Of a stretch of DNA of 64,000 bases, positions 41,126 through 53,137 are shown in pieces. This DNA comes from Gammaproteobacteria bacterium (GTDB lineage Bacteria; Pseudomonadota; Gammaproteobacteria; HK1): the NCBI GenBank assembly GCA_022826505.1, contig JAJDUQ010000168.1, positions 90,865 through 154,864 on the forward strand, read 5' to 3'. How positions within the stretch are numbered: position 1 is the first letter of the stretch; each line of letters opens with the position of its first letter. A model generated the notes under the pieces. That model did not search any database. It worked only from the letters and a program-made list of their open reading frames with translations, and was not told where the DNA came from. Made by a program: the position numbers and the translations under genes.

Positions 41126-42118
41126 CTATCCCCGGAAGCGGTCCGCGACGAGGCTGACGATTTCGAACATGATCGCCGCGGCCGTGTGTGCGGTTATTCG
41201 GTTCGGATGGTCCTTGGTCGGCATCAGGCACACGACGTCGCCACCGATGACGTTCTTGCCGCGCACACAGCGCAGGAGACGCATCACCTCGTCGATCCTG
41301 AACCCCTCGCAGCCGGCTTCGAGGTTGGCGACCGCCGGCGCGACCGTGGGGTCGAGGCAGTCCAGGTCGAACGTGATGTACAAGGGCGCGTCGCCAATCC
41401 GCTCGTCGATGATCGCCATGGTCGCATCCGGACCCAGCTCGCGGTAGCGATCCATGGAGATCACTTCGTAGCCGAGTTCCTCGCTCGGCTTGCGCCAGTC
41501 GAGCGTGCGGGGGTTGCCACGCATGCCGATCTGCACGCTGTGGCCTGCATCGACGTAGCCGTCGCGTACGAGCCAGCTCGCCCAGTGGGCCGCGGACTTC
41601 ACGGCTCCGAGGAAGTGAGGGACCTGCTCGTAGGCGTCGGTGTGGGCATCGAAGTGCAGGAACACCGCCTTTCTCCCTCCGGTGAGGCGCGCTCCTTTCC
41701 CGGCGATGGCCTGCATGATCCCGCCGGTGACGGAATGGTCGCCGCCGACCGAGACCGGAGGCACTCCCGCTGCGTCGATTGCCTTGTAGAACTCCGTGAT
41801 GCGTTCGATGCATGCCTCGTTGTCGTTGGCCTCGGGCAGCGGCACGTCGCCCATGTCACAGATACGCGCGCGAGCCCACGGATCGATTCCGAACTCCATG
41901 TGCACGCGACGGGCCATCGCCGACACGTCGCGCACCGCTCTGGGTCCGAGGTGCTGGTCCCGTTCCGTCGTTCCGTTGCCGGTCGAATGCGGCACCCCGA
42001 CGAGCGCGATGTCGCAGTTGCCGGGATCGCGTTCGACGGGACAGCGAAAGAAGGTTGCGATATCCCACCAGTACAGGCTCTGCAGCATGAGTTGGTCACT
42101 GGTGGCAAGGCCTGTCAT
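41126..42118 (-). CDS. Ureohydrolase (agmatinase/guanidinobutyrase-like)
   Basis: The 330-residue protein is an arginase-fold enzyme that hydrolyses a guanidino compound to urea and an amine. All manganese ligands are visible: His in SVGGDHSVTGG, HFDAHTDAYE, and FDLDCLDPTVAP. GMRG and the C-terminal NVIGGDVVCLMPTKD are typical of the agmatinase rather than the arginase branch. The start at 42118 aligns with the family; an upstream TTG in frame would add 17 residues. It leads an operon with a GYD protein and an LLM oxidoreductase, which hints at a pathway for a larger guanidino substrate. Exact substrate unknown. Confidence 0.88.
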   Translation of the reverse strand: MTGLATSDQLMLQSLYWWDIATFFRCPVERDPGNCDIALVGVPHSTGNGTTERDQHLGPRAVRDVSAMARRVHMEFGIDPWARARICDMGDVPLPEANDNEACIERITEFYKAIDAAGVPPVSVGGDHSVTGGIMQAIAGKGARLTGGRKAVFLHFDAHTDAYEQVPHFLGAVKSAAHWASWLVRDGYVDAGHSVQIGMRGNPRTLDWRKPSEELGYEVISMDRYRELGPDATMAIIDERIGDAPLYITFDLDCLDPTVAPAVANLEAGCEGFRIDEVMRLLRCVRGKNVIGGDVVCLMPTKDHPNRITAHTAAAIMFEIVSLVADRFRG

Positions 42119-42327
42119 GGTCACTTGTCGTCTCCGTGGGATGAGGCTCGAGTCCGTATCGATACGCAATCGTGATCGCGGCGACTGGATCGACCGCGAT
42201 CAGGCACGAATTCGTTCGAGTGCGCGCTCGCCGATCTCGGGAGACCCGAACGGCTCATCTTCGGTGCAGGTCCCTGGAGACCCGCAACGCCGGTCGCAGG
42301 CTGCGCGCAAGGCCGGCAAGGCTCGTA

Positions 42328-42819
42328 TCAGAGTCTGAGCCCTTTCTCTCCACGTCCGATCGCCAGGGAGCCGGAGCGTACGAGTTCGATGATGGCACTC
42401 CGATCCAGAGCGTTGATGAAGGCGTCGAGCTTGGCTCCGTCGCCGGTGACTTCGATGATGTACGTCGACTGGGTCACATCGAGAATACGGCCCCGGAAGA
42501 TATCGGCAATCCGCTTGACGTCCTCCCGAGCGTTACCGGACACCCGCACCTTGATCAGCATCATCTCGCGTTCGACGTGCGCGTCCCCGGTGATGTCCAG
42601 AAGCTTGACCACGTCGATGAGCTTGTTCAATTGCTTGGTGATCTGCTCGATGATTTCGTCGGATCCCGAAGTGACGAGCGTCATGCGGGACACGGTCTCG
42701 TCCTCGGTGGGTGCGACCGAGAGCGACTCGATGTTGTAGGCGCGGGCGGAAAACAGGCCGGCGACGCGGCTCAGCGCTCCCGGCTCGTTCTCGAGCAGAA
42801 TCGAGATGATATGACGCAA
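42328..42819 (-). CDS. ilvH: Acetolactate synthase small (regulatory) subunit
   Basis: The 163-residue protein is the valine-sensing subunit of acetolactate synthase. It has an N-terminal ACT domain starting RHIISILLENEPGALSRVAGLFSARAYNIESLSVAPTEDE and a C-terminal domain with VSGNAREDVKRIADIFRGRILDVTQ. Length and motifs match IlvH. It follows the large subunit gene by 21 bases on the minus strand. ilvC, which often comes next, is not present; a ureohydrolase operon follows. Confidence 0.96.
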   Translation of the reverse strand: MRHIISILLENEPGALSRVAGLFSARAYNIESLSVAPTEDETVSRMTLVTSGSDEIIEQITKQLNKLIDVVKLLDITGDAHVEREMMLIKVRVSGNAREDVKRIADIFRGRILDVTQSTYIIEVTGDGAKLDAFINALDRSAIIELVRSGSLAIGRGEKGLRL

Positions 42820-42840
42820 GGGTTGAAACTCCGGCCGACT

Positions 42841-44574
42841 TCAGGCGAGTTCTCGCAGTCGCGACTGCTCCGAAAGCACCATCTCGGCGTGGCCCTTCCC
42901 CGCCATCATCATCGGATAGACGTTCTCGGCGGGGTCGGTGATGAAGTCCATGAAGACCAGGCGATCCTTCATCGCGAACGCCTCGCGCAGAGCGCCCTCG
43001 ACGTCCTGAGGCTTGTCGATGGTCATCCCCACGTGTCCGAAGCTCTCGGCCAGCGCCGCAAAATCCGGCAACGAATCCAGGTAGGAATGGGACTCGCGGT
43101 TGTCGTACATGAACTCCTGCCACTGGCGGACCATGCCCAGGTAACGGTTGTTGAGATTCACGACCTTGATGGGAAGGCCGTACTGCTTGGCCGTCGACAG
43201 CTCCTGGATGCACATGATGATGCTGCCTTCGCCGGTGACGCACGCGACCTGGGCATCGGGGTAGGCGAGCTGTACCCCGAGCGCGGCCGGCATTCCGAAT
43301 CCCATCGTTCCAAGCCCGCCGGAGTTGATCCAGCGGCGCGGCTTGTCGAAGAGGTAGAACTGCGCGGCCCACATCTGATGCTGCCCGACGTCGGATGTGA
43401 CGTATGCGTCTCCGTTCGTGACCTCATGGAGCTTCTGAAGCACCGACTGCGGCTTGATCAGCGTATCGGAGTCGCAGTAGGCGAGACAGTCGACCGATTT
43501 CCAGCGGTTAATCTGCTCCCACCATTCCGAGAGCGCCTGCGCATCCGGGCGGCGATTCGTCCCTTCCAGCATGCCGTTGATCTCGCCGAGCACATTCGAC
43601 ACCGAGCCGACGATGGGGACATGCACCTTGACCGTCTTCGAGATCGACGCGGGGTCGATGTCGATATGCACGATGCGCGCTTCGGGGCAGAACTTGCTCA
43701 CGTCCCCGACCACACGGTCGTCGAAGCGAGCTCCGATCCCGATGAGCACGTCGCAGTGGTGCATGGCCATGTTCGCTTCGTACGTGCCGTGCATTCCCAA
43801 CATGCCGACAAATTGCGGATCTGTCCCGGGATACGCCCCGAGACCCATCAGGGTGTTGGTGATGGGGTAGCCGAGCGTGCGCGTGAACTTGACCAACTCG
43901 TCCGCGGCATCGTCGAGCACGACACCGCCTCCGGTGTAGATCATTGGACGCTTCGCGGAAAGGATCAGGTCGAGCGCCCGCTTCATCTGCCCCGGATGGC
44001 CTCGCACCACGGGGTTGTAGGAACGCATCGTCACACTTTCCGGATATACGTAAGGGACCTTGAGATCGGGTCGGGTCACGTCCTTGGGGATGTCGACGAC
44101 GACCGGACCCGGGCGTCCGGTGGTGGCAACGTAGAACGCCCTCTTGAGGGTCTCGGCGAGGTCCCGGACGTCCTTGACGAGAAAGTTGTGCTTCACGCAC
44201 GGACGCGTGATCCCCACGCAGTCGACTTCCTGGAACGCATCGCTGCCGATGGCGTGGGTCGGGACCTGCCCGGTGATGACCACCATGGGCACCGAATCCA
44301 TGTGGGCGGTCGCGATGCCGGTGACCGCGTTGGTGGCACCGGGTCCGGATGTGACGAGCACCACACCGGGCTTGCCCGTGGCTCGGGCGTAGCCGTCTGC
44401 CATGTGGGTCGCACCCTGTTCGTGGCGGACGAGGATGTGCTGAAGGTCCTCCTGCGCGTGAATCTCGTCGTAAATGTGGAGTACCGCGCCGCCGGGGTAG
44501 CCGAAGATGAACTCGACCCCTTCATCCTTCAGGAACTGCATGAGTATCTGCGACCCTGAGAGCTCCACCTCCAT
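42841..44574 (-). CDS. ilvI: Acetolactate synthase large subunit
   Basis: The 577-residue thiamine-diphosphate enzyme makes acetolactate or acetohydroxybutyrate for branched-chain amino acids. Features are the N-terminal YPGGAVLHIYDEI, the catalytic Glu in LVRHEQGATHMADGYARATG, the FAD/central domain, and the C-terminal ThDP motif GEGSIIMCIQEL...LNNRYLGMVRQWQ. The start MEVELSGSQIL is chosen because GGAGG lies just before it. The frame is open upstream through a hairpin-terminator (44591-44613), so a longer protein is unlikely. It forms an operon with ilvH. Confidence 0.97.
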   Translation of the reverse strand: MEVELSGSQILMQFLKDEGVEFIFGYPGGAVLHIYDEIHAQEDLQHILVRHEQGATHMADGYARATGKPGVVLVTSGPGATNAVTGIATAHMDSVPMVVITGQVPTHAIGSDAFQEVDCVGITRPCVKHNFLVKDVRDLAETLKRAFYVATTGRPGPVVVDIPKDVTRPDLKVPYVYPESVTMRSYNPVVRGHPGQMKRALDLILSAKRPMIYTGGGVVLDDAADELVKFTRTLGYPITNTLMGLGAYPGTDPQFVGMLGMHGTYEANMAMHHCDVLIGIGARFDDRVVGDVSKFCPEARIVHIDIDPASISKTVKVHVPIVGSVSNVLGEINGMLEGTNRRPDAQALSEWWEQINRWKSVDCLAYCDSDTLIKPQSVLQKLHEVTNGDAYVTSDVGQHQMWAAQFYLFDKPRRWINSGGLGTMGFGMPAALGVQLAYPDAQVACVTGEGSIIMCIQELSTAKQYGLPIKVVNLNNRYLGMVRQWQEFMYDNRESHSYLDSLPDFAALAESFGHVGMTIDKPQDVEGALREAFAMKDRLVFMDFITDPAENVYPMMMAGKGHAEMVLSEQSRLRELA

Positions 44575-44590
44575 CCCCCCTCCGGAATGC

Positions 44591-44613
44591 AAAAAAAGCC
44601 CGCTGGACGGGCT
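44591..44613 (-). terminator. Probable attenuator before ilvI
   Basis: Arms AGCCCG and CGGGCT around a five-base loop are followed, on the minus strand, by TTTTTTT. It is 17 bases before the ilvI start and there is no gene between it and divergent proS, so it should act on the ilvIH transcript itself. A leader peptide rich in branched-chain codons is not evident, so the sensing mechanism is open. Confidence 0.65.
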
Positions 44614-44639
44614 CCGGACACACCACATGACCGGCATGC

Positions 44640-44669
44640 AACCTAGCCGAAAAAACGACGGCGGGTCAA
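44640..44669 (-). promoter_or_regulatory. Possible ilvIH promoter
   Basis: On the minus strand TTGACC is followed after 18 bases by TAGGTT. Transcription from it would start near 44632 and run through the hairpin at 44591-44613 before ilvI. The -10 match is modest. Confidence 0.35.
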
Positions 44670-44674
44670 GATTC

Positions 44675-45035
44675 TACGGAAATTCCGCCCCATCCCGGCG
44701 GCATCTCGCACAATTTGCCGGCGAATCGTTCGTTCCCGGCGGACCCCGCATTACCGGAGCTGGTCGGGGGAGGCGCCCGCGAAGTGTTTGCGCAGCTTCG
44801 GGGAAGCGTTCGAACCAGACGACACCGGAAGCTCGAACTCGCGAACGCGGGTGCGGCAAGGCCCGTGCGCCCGGGCGACGGCCACCGGGGGACGGACGGT
44901 GGTGTCGCGTGCATCGAGCCACTACGATAGCCGCGTGCGGCGCGGGGAGCCGTGTCGACCGATGGTTCGTCGCCTGCGACCCACGACGCCGCCGACATGA
45001 ATTTCATTCGGTAACTGTCCCAGGGAGTTTCGCCA
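44675..45035. other. Divergent gap between ilvI and proS
   Basis: I find no supported gene here; short frames on both strands have no family resemblance. The gap must contain the proS promoter. A TACGAT box near 44925-44930 is a weak -10 candidate. A ribosome site (AGGGAG) precedes the proS ATG. Confidence 0.4.
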
Positions 45036-47361
<2,326 letters not shown>

Positions 47362-47428
47362 TCCGCGAGTCTCGTCCAACCCCGAAGCGAGTGGGCGGCT
47401 TGAGGACGCGTGGCCCCGGCCGCCTGCA

Positions 47429-48241
47429 TCAGTTTCTCGGAGCGGGTTCCGACCGCGTATGCGGATACCGTCCACGCCGCCGAATCGGAAGTCGGCTCCG
47501 ACGAGCTCCACCCGAACCCGCCGGCGCCGATTCGGCCGCGATGAGGTCTCGCACGAAGGGCACCGTCAGCCGGCGCTGGCGCGACAACGAGTGGTAATCG
47601 AGTCGGTCGAGCAAGGCGACCAGACTCGGCATGTCCCGTCGATGGCGGGCGAGCACGTAGCCGACGACATCGTCCGGGATATCGATACCACGCGCGCTCG
47701 CGTGCCGCCGAAGCGCCCTCGCCCGGCTTTCGTCATCCAGTTCGCGCAGGCGGTACAGGGCCGCCGCACTCAGTCGAGACTGCAAATCCGCAAGTCCGAA
47801 TGGAATGTTCGCAGGCGCGGCACCGGCGCTGACGAGCATTCGCGTTCCCCGGGCGGCAGACGCCTCCACAAGTGTGAACAACGCCTCCTCCCAACCGCGG
47901 TCACCCGCGGCCGCGTCGATGTCGTCGATGCACAGCAGCCCACTGCGACCAAGTCCGCGAACCGCGTCCACGCGTTGGGAGCGCCAGTCGCGCATCGGCA
48001 CGAATGCCACCGCGGCGCCGCCGGCGCTTGCCACTTCGCTCGCGGCCTCCAGCAGATGGGACTTTCCCGAACCGACATCGCCCACGATCAACACCCGCCC
48101 CGGCTCCGGCTCCGCGGCAATTCGCCGTACGGCGTCCACGAGCTCCGCATTGGCCGGCGGGACCTCGAAATTCGCGAATCGCCGCCCGCGTGACACTGCG
48201 AGTTGCAAGGGAAGCTGACCGTCATTGTCCACCGACTCCAT
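47429..48241 (-). CDS. hda: DnaA regulatory inactivator Hda-like AAA+ protein
   Basis: The 270-residue protein resembles DnaA domain III. With the sliding clamp, Hda stimulates ATP hydrolysis by DnaA and so limits re-initiation. The N-terminus QLPLQL is the clamp-binding motif. Walker A is VGDVGSGKSHLL, Walker B LLCIDDIDAAAG, and the sensor-2/DnaA-like end is RHRRDMPSLVALLDRLDYHSLSRQRRLTVPFVRDLI. It is ~35 residues longer than E. coli Hda because of a basic C-terminal tail (GGARRSRLPIRRRGRYP). A GTG at 48280 overlaps the stop of the upstream gene (GTGA) and may be the true start. Confidence 0.92.
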   Translation of the reverse strand: MESVDNDGQLPLQLAVSRGRRFANFEVPPANAELVDAVRRIAAEPEPGRVLIVGDVGSGKSHLLEAASEVASAGGAAVAFVPMRDWRSQRVDAVRGLGRSGLLCIDDIDAAAGDRGWEEALFTLVEASAARGTRMLVSAGAAPANIPFGLADLQSRLSAAALYRLRELDDESRARALRRHASARGIDIPDDVVGYVLARHRRDMPSLVALLDRLDYHSLSRQRRLTVPFVRDLIAAESAPAGSGGARRSRLPIRRRGRYPHTRSEPAPRN

Positions 48242-48276
48242 CGCCGGGGCACCGGTCAACTGGTTGCCGCGCCGTG

Positions 48277-49353
48277 TCACGGCAACAGGCGAAGTGCCAG
48301 CGCCCCGTCCACGTCGCCGATGTCCTCGGCCAGCGTGGACCCCAGGCCGACAAGCTCCCGCAATCCCGTGACACCCGTACGCAGCGTCAACCCGAGGCGC
48401 AAGCGACCCGAGACGACCGCCAGCACATCGACGGATTCCACCTCGTTCAGGGCTTCCAGGTATCGCATCGTTCGTGCATATCCCATGAAGTCATGCACAC
48501 CGCTCACAGACACCACGATGGCCGCTCCCCCGGTATCCGTCACCGTGTTCATGTAGTGGGCGGCGAGCGAGTCGATCGCTTCGTGGACGCCCTCATCGAC
48601 GACGAGTTCGAATACGTCGCCTTCAGCGTCCCACCTCTGCGCGCCGTCCGGCAGCAGCAGCGACCACTGAGCCTCCCACAGCACGCCCTGGCGGATCCGG
48701 CCGATCAGGATGCTGCCGGGCTGATAGCGCTCGGACGCCTCCCGGATCCGAAAGCCCGCCTCGACCCAGAGCTCCGGCGGACCGGCAAGCGTCTGATCCT
48801 CCAGATCGAGTAGCGGCAGAAACAGCGGCACGCCTCTCGATGCCGCTCCGTGTCGGAGAATCCAGGCTGCCTCCTCGGTACCGTCCGAACCGACCACCTG
48901 CAGCGACCCCTTGTTTTCGACCACGACCCACGCCAGCACCTGCGGGCGGGTCTTGCCCCACACCGGCAGTCCCGCCTCGCGCACGAGACGGTCGACGGCA
49001 GCCTGATCGAATTGGGCCCACAGTCGCGGCTCCTGTACGCTCGTCCCGCCGAGCCCCGCCTCGACCACCCGCAACTGGTACTGCTGCACGAGCCCCTGCG
49101 CATTTTCCACCAGGGAACCGATCTGCGCCGAATCCGGGAATCCGCGCAGTCCCGTGACCTTGACGATGACCTGTCGCAACGCCTGGCGGAAAGCGTTCGC
49201 GCGATCCGCGTCCTGATCGGACCACACCACCTCGGTTTCGTAGAGCGGGACCTCCGCGCGAACGGCCGCGCCCACCGCCAACGTCAGGAAGACGAGCAGA
49301 ATGGTGAGCTCCCGACAGCCCGGAAGTGCATTTCGGAACACCGCGGGAATCAT
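48277..49353 (-). CDS. DUF2066 periplasmic protein
   Basis: The 358-residue protein has an N-terminal signal or anchor ([21 protein letters not shown]) and then the DUF2066 pattern [34 protein letters not shown]. Proteins of this family sit between hda and purM in many Gammaproteobacteria; their function is unknown. It overlaps the possible GTG start of hda by four bases, so the two are translationally coupled, and it is divergent from purM. An upstream start at 49395 is possible but gives an Arg-rich leader. Confidence 0.85.
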   Translation of the reverse strand: MIPAVFRNALPGCRELTILLVFLTLAVGAAVRAEVPLYETEVVWSDQDADRANAFRQALRQVIVKVTGLRGFPDSAQIGSLVENAQGLVQQYQLRVVEAGLGGTSVQEPRLWAQFDQAAVDRLVREAGLPVWGKTRPQVLAWVVVENKGSLQVVGSDGTEEAAWILRHGAASRGVPLFLPLLDLEDQTLAGPPELWVEAGFRIREASERYQPGSILIGRIRQGVLWEAQWSLLLPDGAQRWDAEGDVFELVVDEGVHEAIDSLAAHYMNTVTDTGGAAIVVSVSGVHDFMGYARTMRYLEALNEVESVDVLAVVSGRLRLGLTLRTGVTGLRELVGLGSTLAEDIGDVDGALALRLLP

Positions 49354-49576
49354 CTCGTTCGCTCGAGGGATACGTCCGCGCGAGCCGCGCGGCATCGTGA
49401 GCTCGACGCTATTGGAAGCGCCGACAGCAAGTCAAGCCGGAGGCGATGGAACTGGTCGCTGCCACTCAGCCACCAAAGGCGACGAGCCCCGCTCCCGACA
49501 AGGTACCGACGAGCGGACGAGTCGCAGGCCCGCCATAGCCTCGGCGGCCGACGAATCCAGTACCATCGCGGGTCCG

Positions 49577-50620
49577 ATGAGCCGCCCGCCGCAAAAACGC
49601 CTCAGCTACAGGGACGCAGGTGTCGACATCGATCGCGGCCAGGACCTCGTCGCGCGCATTCGCAGGATTGCCAACGAGACCCCTCGCGAGGGCGTCATCG
49701 CCGGACTTGGCGGATTCGGTGCGCTGTTCGAGCCGCCGTTGCACCGCTATCGGAACCCTGTGCTGGTCTCCGGTGCCGACGGCGTGGGCACGAAGATCAA
49801 GCTTGCGATTGCCCACAACCAGCACGACACCATCGGAATCGACCTGGTGGCGATGTGCGTGAACGACATCGTCACGCTCGGCGCGGATCCGATGTTCTTC
49901 CTCGACTACTTCGCCACCGGCCGGCTCGATGTCGGCATCGCGGAACGGGTCGTTGCCGGAATCGCCCGAGGGTGCACGCTCGCGGGAACCGCGCTCGTGG
50001 GAGGAGAAACCGCCGAGATGCCGGGCATGTACGCCGACGGCGACTACGACCTGGCAGGCTTCTGCGTTGGTATCGTGGAGCGCGGCTCGATAATCGATGG
50101 CGCCCGGACCGCGCCAGGAGACCTGATTGTCGCAATCGCGTCGAGTGGTCCCCATTCCAACGGCTACTCGCTGATTCGCAGTGTCCTCGATGCAAGCGGG
50201 GATGATCTCGATCGGGACATCGACGGAATTCGCCTCATCGACGCCCTCCTCGCCCCGACTCGAATCTACTCGACCAGCGTCCTTTCGCTCATCCGCGGTG
50301 GTGACGTGCATGCAGTTGCGCACGTCACCGGCGGCGGCATCGTCGAGAATCTCCCGCGGGTCCTGCCCGCAGGGACGTGCGCCGTCATCGACGCGTCGAG
50401 CTGGCGCCGGCCTGCGGTCTTCGAGTGGGTCCGGGACGCCGGAGGAATCGCTGAGGACGAGATGTGGCGTACCTTCAACTGTGGCGTCGGCATGCTGCTG
50501 GTCACCGCCCCGGATTCGTCCCGAGCCCTTGTCGAGGCGCTCGAAGCAAACGGCGAACGTGCATGGGTGGCCGGTCGAATCCACGAGGGCGGGAGTCCTC
50601 CCGAGGTTCGAATCAAGTGA
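49577..50620 (+). CDS. purM: Phosphoribosylformylglycinamidine cyclo-ligase
   Basis: PurM closes the imidazole ring to form AIR in purine synthesis, using ATP. The 347-residue protein begins [21 protein letters not shown]. It contains [14 protein letters not shown], the conserved [40 protein letters not shown] and [14 protein letters not shown]. Motifs and length match the family. The gene overlaps purN (GTGA), so the two are coupled. It is divergent from the DUF2066 gene. Confidence 0.97.
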   Translation: MSRPPQKRLSYRDAGVDIDRGQDLVARIRRIANETPREGVIAGLGGFGALFEPPLHRYRNPVLVSGADGVGTKIKLAIAHNQHDTIGIDLVAMCVNDIVTLGADPMFFLDYFATGRLDVGIAERVVAGIARGCTLAGTALVGGETAEMPGMYADGDYDLAGFCVGIVERGSIIDGARTAPGDLIVAIASSGPHSNGYSLIRSVLDASGDDLDRDIDGIRLIDALLAPTRIYSTSVLSLIRGGDVHAVAHVTGGGIVENLPRVLPAGTCAVIDASSWRRPAVFEWVRDAGGIAEDEMWRTFNCGVGMLLVTAPDSSRALVEALEANGERAWVAGRIHEGGSPPEVRIK

Positions 50621-51282
50621 CTTCGAGACTCGGGATCGTGGTGTTGATCTCGGGCCGTGGCACGAACCTCCAGGCAATTGCAGACGCCATCGCCGACGGC
50701 GCGCTGCCCGTCGATCTCCAGGGCGTCGTCTGCAACGAGCCGGACGCCCCCGGCATCGAGCTGGCCCGACTCGCGGGGTACCAGGTAACGGTGGTGCATC
50801 ATCGCGACTTCCCCGACCGCGAACGGTTCGACGTGGCGCTCGCGGATGCGATCGAGCAATTCGACGCGGAACTCGTGGTGCTCGCCGGCTTCATGCGTGT
50901 CCTCTCCCCGGCGTTCGTACGGCGCTACGCAGGGCGACTCATCAATATTCATCCGTCGCTGCTGCCCGCATTTCCGGGGCTCGATACCCATGCACGGGCG
51001 CTCGATGCCGGTGCGACGGTCCATGGGGCGACGGTCCACTTCGTGACCGCGGAACTCGACGGCGGACCAATCATCGCCCAGACCCAAGTGCCGGTACTCC
51101 CGCAGGACGACCCGGAAACCCTGGCTGCGAGGGTGTTGGCCCGCGAGCACATCATCCTGCCGCGCACCCTGACGTGGTTCTCGCAACGGCGAATCAGCCT
51201 GGATGGTGAACAAGTGCTGATCGACGGGATCCCCGCCCTTTCTCATCCCGAGGCGTCCTTGGTCGGGTCGTCTTGCGGCTGA
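50617..51282 (+). CDS. purN: Phosphoribosylglycinamide formyltransferase
   Basis: PurN transfers a formyl group from 10-formyl-THF to GAR. The 221-residue product starts at a GTG overlapping the purM stop. Its motifs are [13 protein letters not shown], the catalytic [38 protein letters not shown] region (Asn and His), and the Asp in [10 protein letters not shown]. The last 14 residues overlap the convergent end of trmJ by 40 bases. Confidence 0.97.
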   Translation: MTSRLGIVVLISGRGTNLQAIADAIADGALPVDLQGVVCNEPDAPGIELARLAGYQVTVVHHRDFPDRERFDVALADAIEQFDAELVVLAGFMRVLSPAFVRRYAGRLINIHPSLLPAFPGLDTHARALDAGATVHGATVHFVTAELDGGPIIAQTQVPVLPQDDPETLAARVLAREHIILPRTLTWFSQRRISLDGEQVLIDGIPALSHPEASLVGSSCG

Positions 51283-52049
51283 TGCGGCGGGCGAGCAGGC
51301 GCTGCTCCCTGGTTCGGTGCACCGACTGAAGCGCGGACCGCCGCAGCAAGGATACCGCGCAGGATATTGACTTCCACCCGGTCCGGTTCGGCCCGGCTGA
51401 ACAGCCGGCGCAATCTGCGCATCAACAGCTTCGGCGCCGCCGGGTCGAGATAGCCGATCCGCACCAGCGTATCTTCAAGGTGCCGGTAGAATTTTTCGAG
51501 TTCGTCCCCGGTCGCGGGCGGTTGCGGCCGAGGAGCCATGGCGACGCCTCCGCCATGCGTCGCGAGCCGCGACTCGTAGGCCACGATCTGCACCGCCGCG
51601 GACACGTTCAGGGAGCTGAAGTGCGAGGAGACGGGAATCCGAATCAACGCATGGCACTTGTCGATTTCCGCGTTGGTGAGTCCGGATCGCTCGCGGCCGA
51701 ACAGTATCCCAACCGGTGTCTCCGCGGCTTGCGCGACCGCCCGGGATGCCCCCTCACGCGCATCGACCACCGGCCACTCGATCCGCCGCATCCGGGCCGT
51801 GGTTCCGAGGACGAGACCGCAGTCGGCAATCGCATCGTCCACCGATCCGACAATCCTGGCCTCATGCAGGACATCGTCGGCTCCCGCCGCCCGGGCCGTG
51901 GCCTCCGCGCTTGGAAACCGTGCCGGCGCGACGAGCCGGAGACACCGCAGACCCATCGCCTTCATCGCGCGGGCCGTCGCCCCGATGTTCCCTGGATGGG
52001 CAGGTTCGACGAGCACGATGCGCAAGCGATCCAAGGGGTTTGCGTTCAT
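51243..52049 (-). CDS. trmJ: tRNA (cytidine/uridine-2'-O) methyltransferase TrmJ
   Basis: TrmJ methylates the 2'-OH of tRNA position 32. The 268-residue protein is a SPOUT (TrmH-family) enzyme: RIVLVEPAHPGNIGATARAMKAMGL (motif 1), ILFGRERSGLTNAEIDKCHALIRIPVSSHFSSLNVSAAVQIVAYE (motifs 2 and 3, the knot). A C-terminal helical extension is typical of TrmJ. It is divergent from suhB, an arrangement shared with E. coli, and its 3' end overlaps purN. Confidence 0.95.
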   Translation of the reverse strand: MNANPLDRLRIVLVEPAHPGNIGATARAMKAMGLRCLRLVAPARFPSAEATARAAGADDVLHEARIVGSVDDAIADCGLVLGTTARMRRIEWPVVDAREGASRAVAQAAETPVGILFGRERSGLTNAEIDKCHALIRIPVSSHFSSLNVSAAVQIVAYESRLATHGGGVAMAPRPQPPATGDELEKFYRHLEDTLVRIGYLDPAAPKLLMRRLRRLFSRAEPDRVEVNILRGILAAAVRASVGAPNQGAAPARPPHQPQDDPTKDASG

Positions 52050-52213
52050 TCCATCAGCCGGTACTGGATACAGGTCGTCGAGGATCGCACCGCACCCTCG
52101 CTTCCCGTCCCATTTCGCCCGCAAACGCCATCGAAGACAATCCCGATTACGAATCTGGTGTTCCGCTTCGCGCTTGCTCTTACAATGCCGGACCCTTCCA
52201 GCCAGCCCGACCC

Positions 52214-53059
52214 GTGACCAACCACCCGCTACTGAACATCGCCGTCCGTGCCGCGAGACAGGCAGGGAACGTCATTGCGCGCAACATTGATCGCTTTGAC
52301 GCATTCGCGGTTTCGGAGAAGGGAGCAAACGACTTCGTCACCGAGATCGACCGTGTCGCGGAGCGACGCATCATCGACACCATTCGCAGGAGTCACCCCG
52401 ACCATGCGTTTCTCGCGGAGGAAAGCGGCGCGCACGGGAGTCATGACTTCGAATGGATCATCGACCCGCTGGACGGCACGACGAACTTCGTGCACGGGTT
52501 TCCGCATGTGGCGGTATCGATTGGAGTGCGTCATCGAGGTCGGATGGAGCACGGTGTCGTCTTCGACCCGCTGCGGCAGGAGCTGTTCACAGCCTCGCGC
52601 GGCTCGGGGGCCAAGCTCAACGACCGGCGAATCCGGGTGGCGACGAAAGGCGGCTTGAAGGGTGCCTTGCTCGGCAGCGGCTTCGTGACTCGAGAATTGG
52701 ATCGACTCGAGTCCTATCTCGCAATCCTGAATGCCATGATTTCCGGATCGGCACAGATCAGGCGCGGAGGAGCGGCCGCGCTGGACCTCGCATACGTCGC
52801 GGCGGGTCGCCTCGACGGCTTCTGGGAGTACGGTCTCGAACCGTGGGACATTGCCGCGGGAACGCTGCTCGTCCAGGAGGCAGGCGGAATTGTGGCGGAG
52901 CCGAGTGGTGGTGACGACTATATTCGGTCCGGCGACGTGGCAGCGGCGAATCCGAAGGTTCTGCGCGCGATCCTGAGGGCGATTGGACCACCGGCGCCGA
53001 CCGCCCGACTCGCCGAAACGGCGGTGAGCCGCGTGTCCGACAAACCCCGAGCGGTCTAG
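52214..53059 (+). CDS. suhB: Inositol monophosphatase family protein SuhB
   Basis: The 281-residue protein has the metal-binding motifs FLAEESGAHG, WIIDPLDGTTNFVHGFPHVAVSIGV and, near the end, GLEPWDIAAGTLLVQEAGG. SuhB hydrolyses inositol-1-phosphate in vitro, and in E. coli it also acts in the Nus complex for rRNA antitermination. The GTG start just before NHPLLNIAVRAAR aligns with family members. The C-terminal ~20 residues are extra. It is divergent from trmJ. Confidence 0.95.
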   Translation: MTNHPLLNIAVRAARQAGNVIARNIDRFDAFAVSEKGANDFVTEIDRVAERRIIDTIRRSHPDHAFLAEESGAHGSHDFEWIIDPLDGTTNFVHGFPHVAVSIGVRHRGRMEHGVVFDPLRQELFTASRGSGAKLNDRRIRVATKGGLKGALLGSGFVTRELDRLESYLAILNAMISGSAQIRRGGAAALDLAYVAAGRLDGFWEYGLEPWDIAAGTLLVQEAGGIVAEPSGGDDYIRSGDVAAANPKVLRAILRAIGPPAPTARLAETAVSRVSDKPRAV

Positions 53060-53137
53060 CGGACGATTTTCAGTGTCTCCGGGACAGGCGGACCACGGTT
53101 TGTCCGTCTGCCGCCCGAGACTGCGCCCCCACACCAC

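Noticed and set aside
42172..44559. A 795-codon plus-strand frame
   Set aside because: It is antisense to ilvIH, which match their families over their full length.
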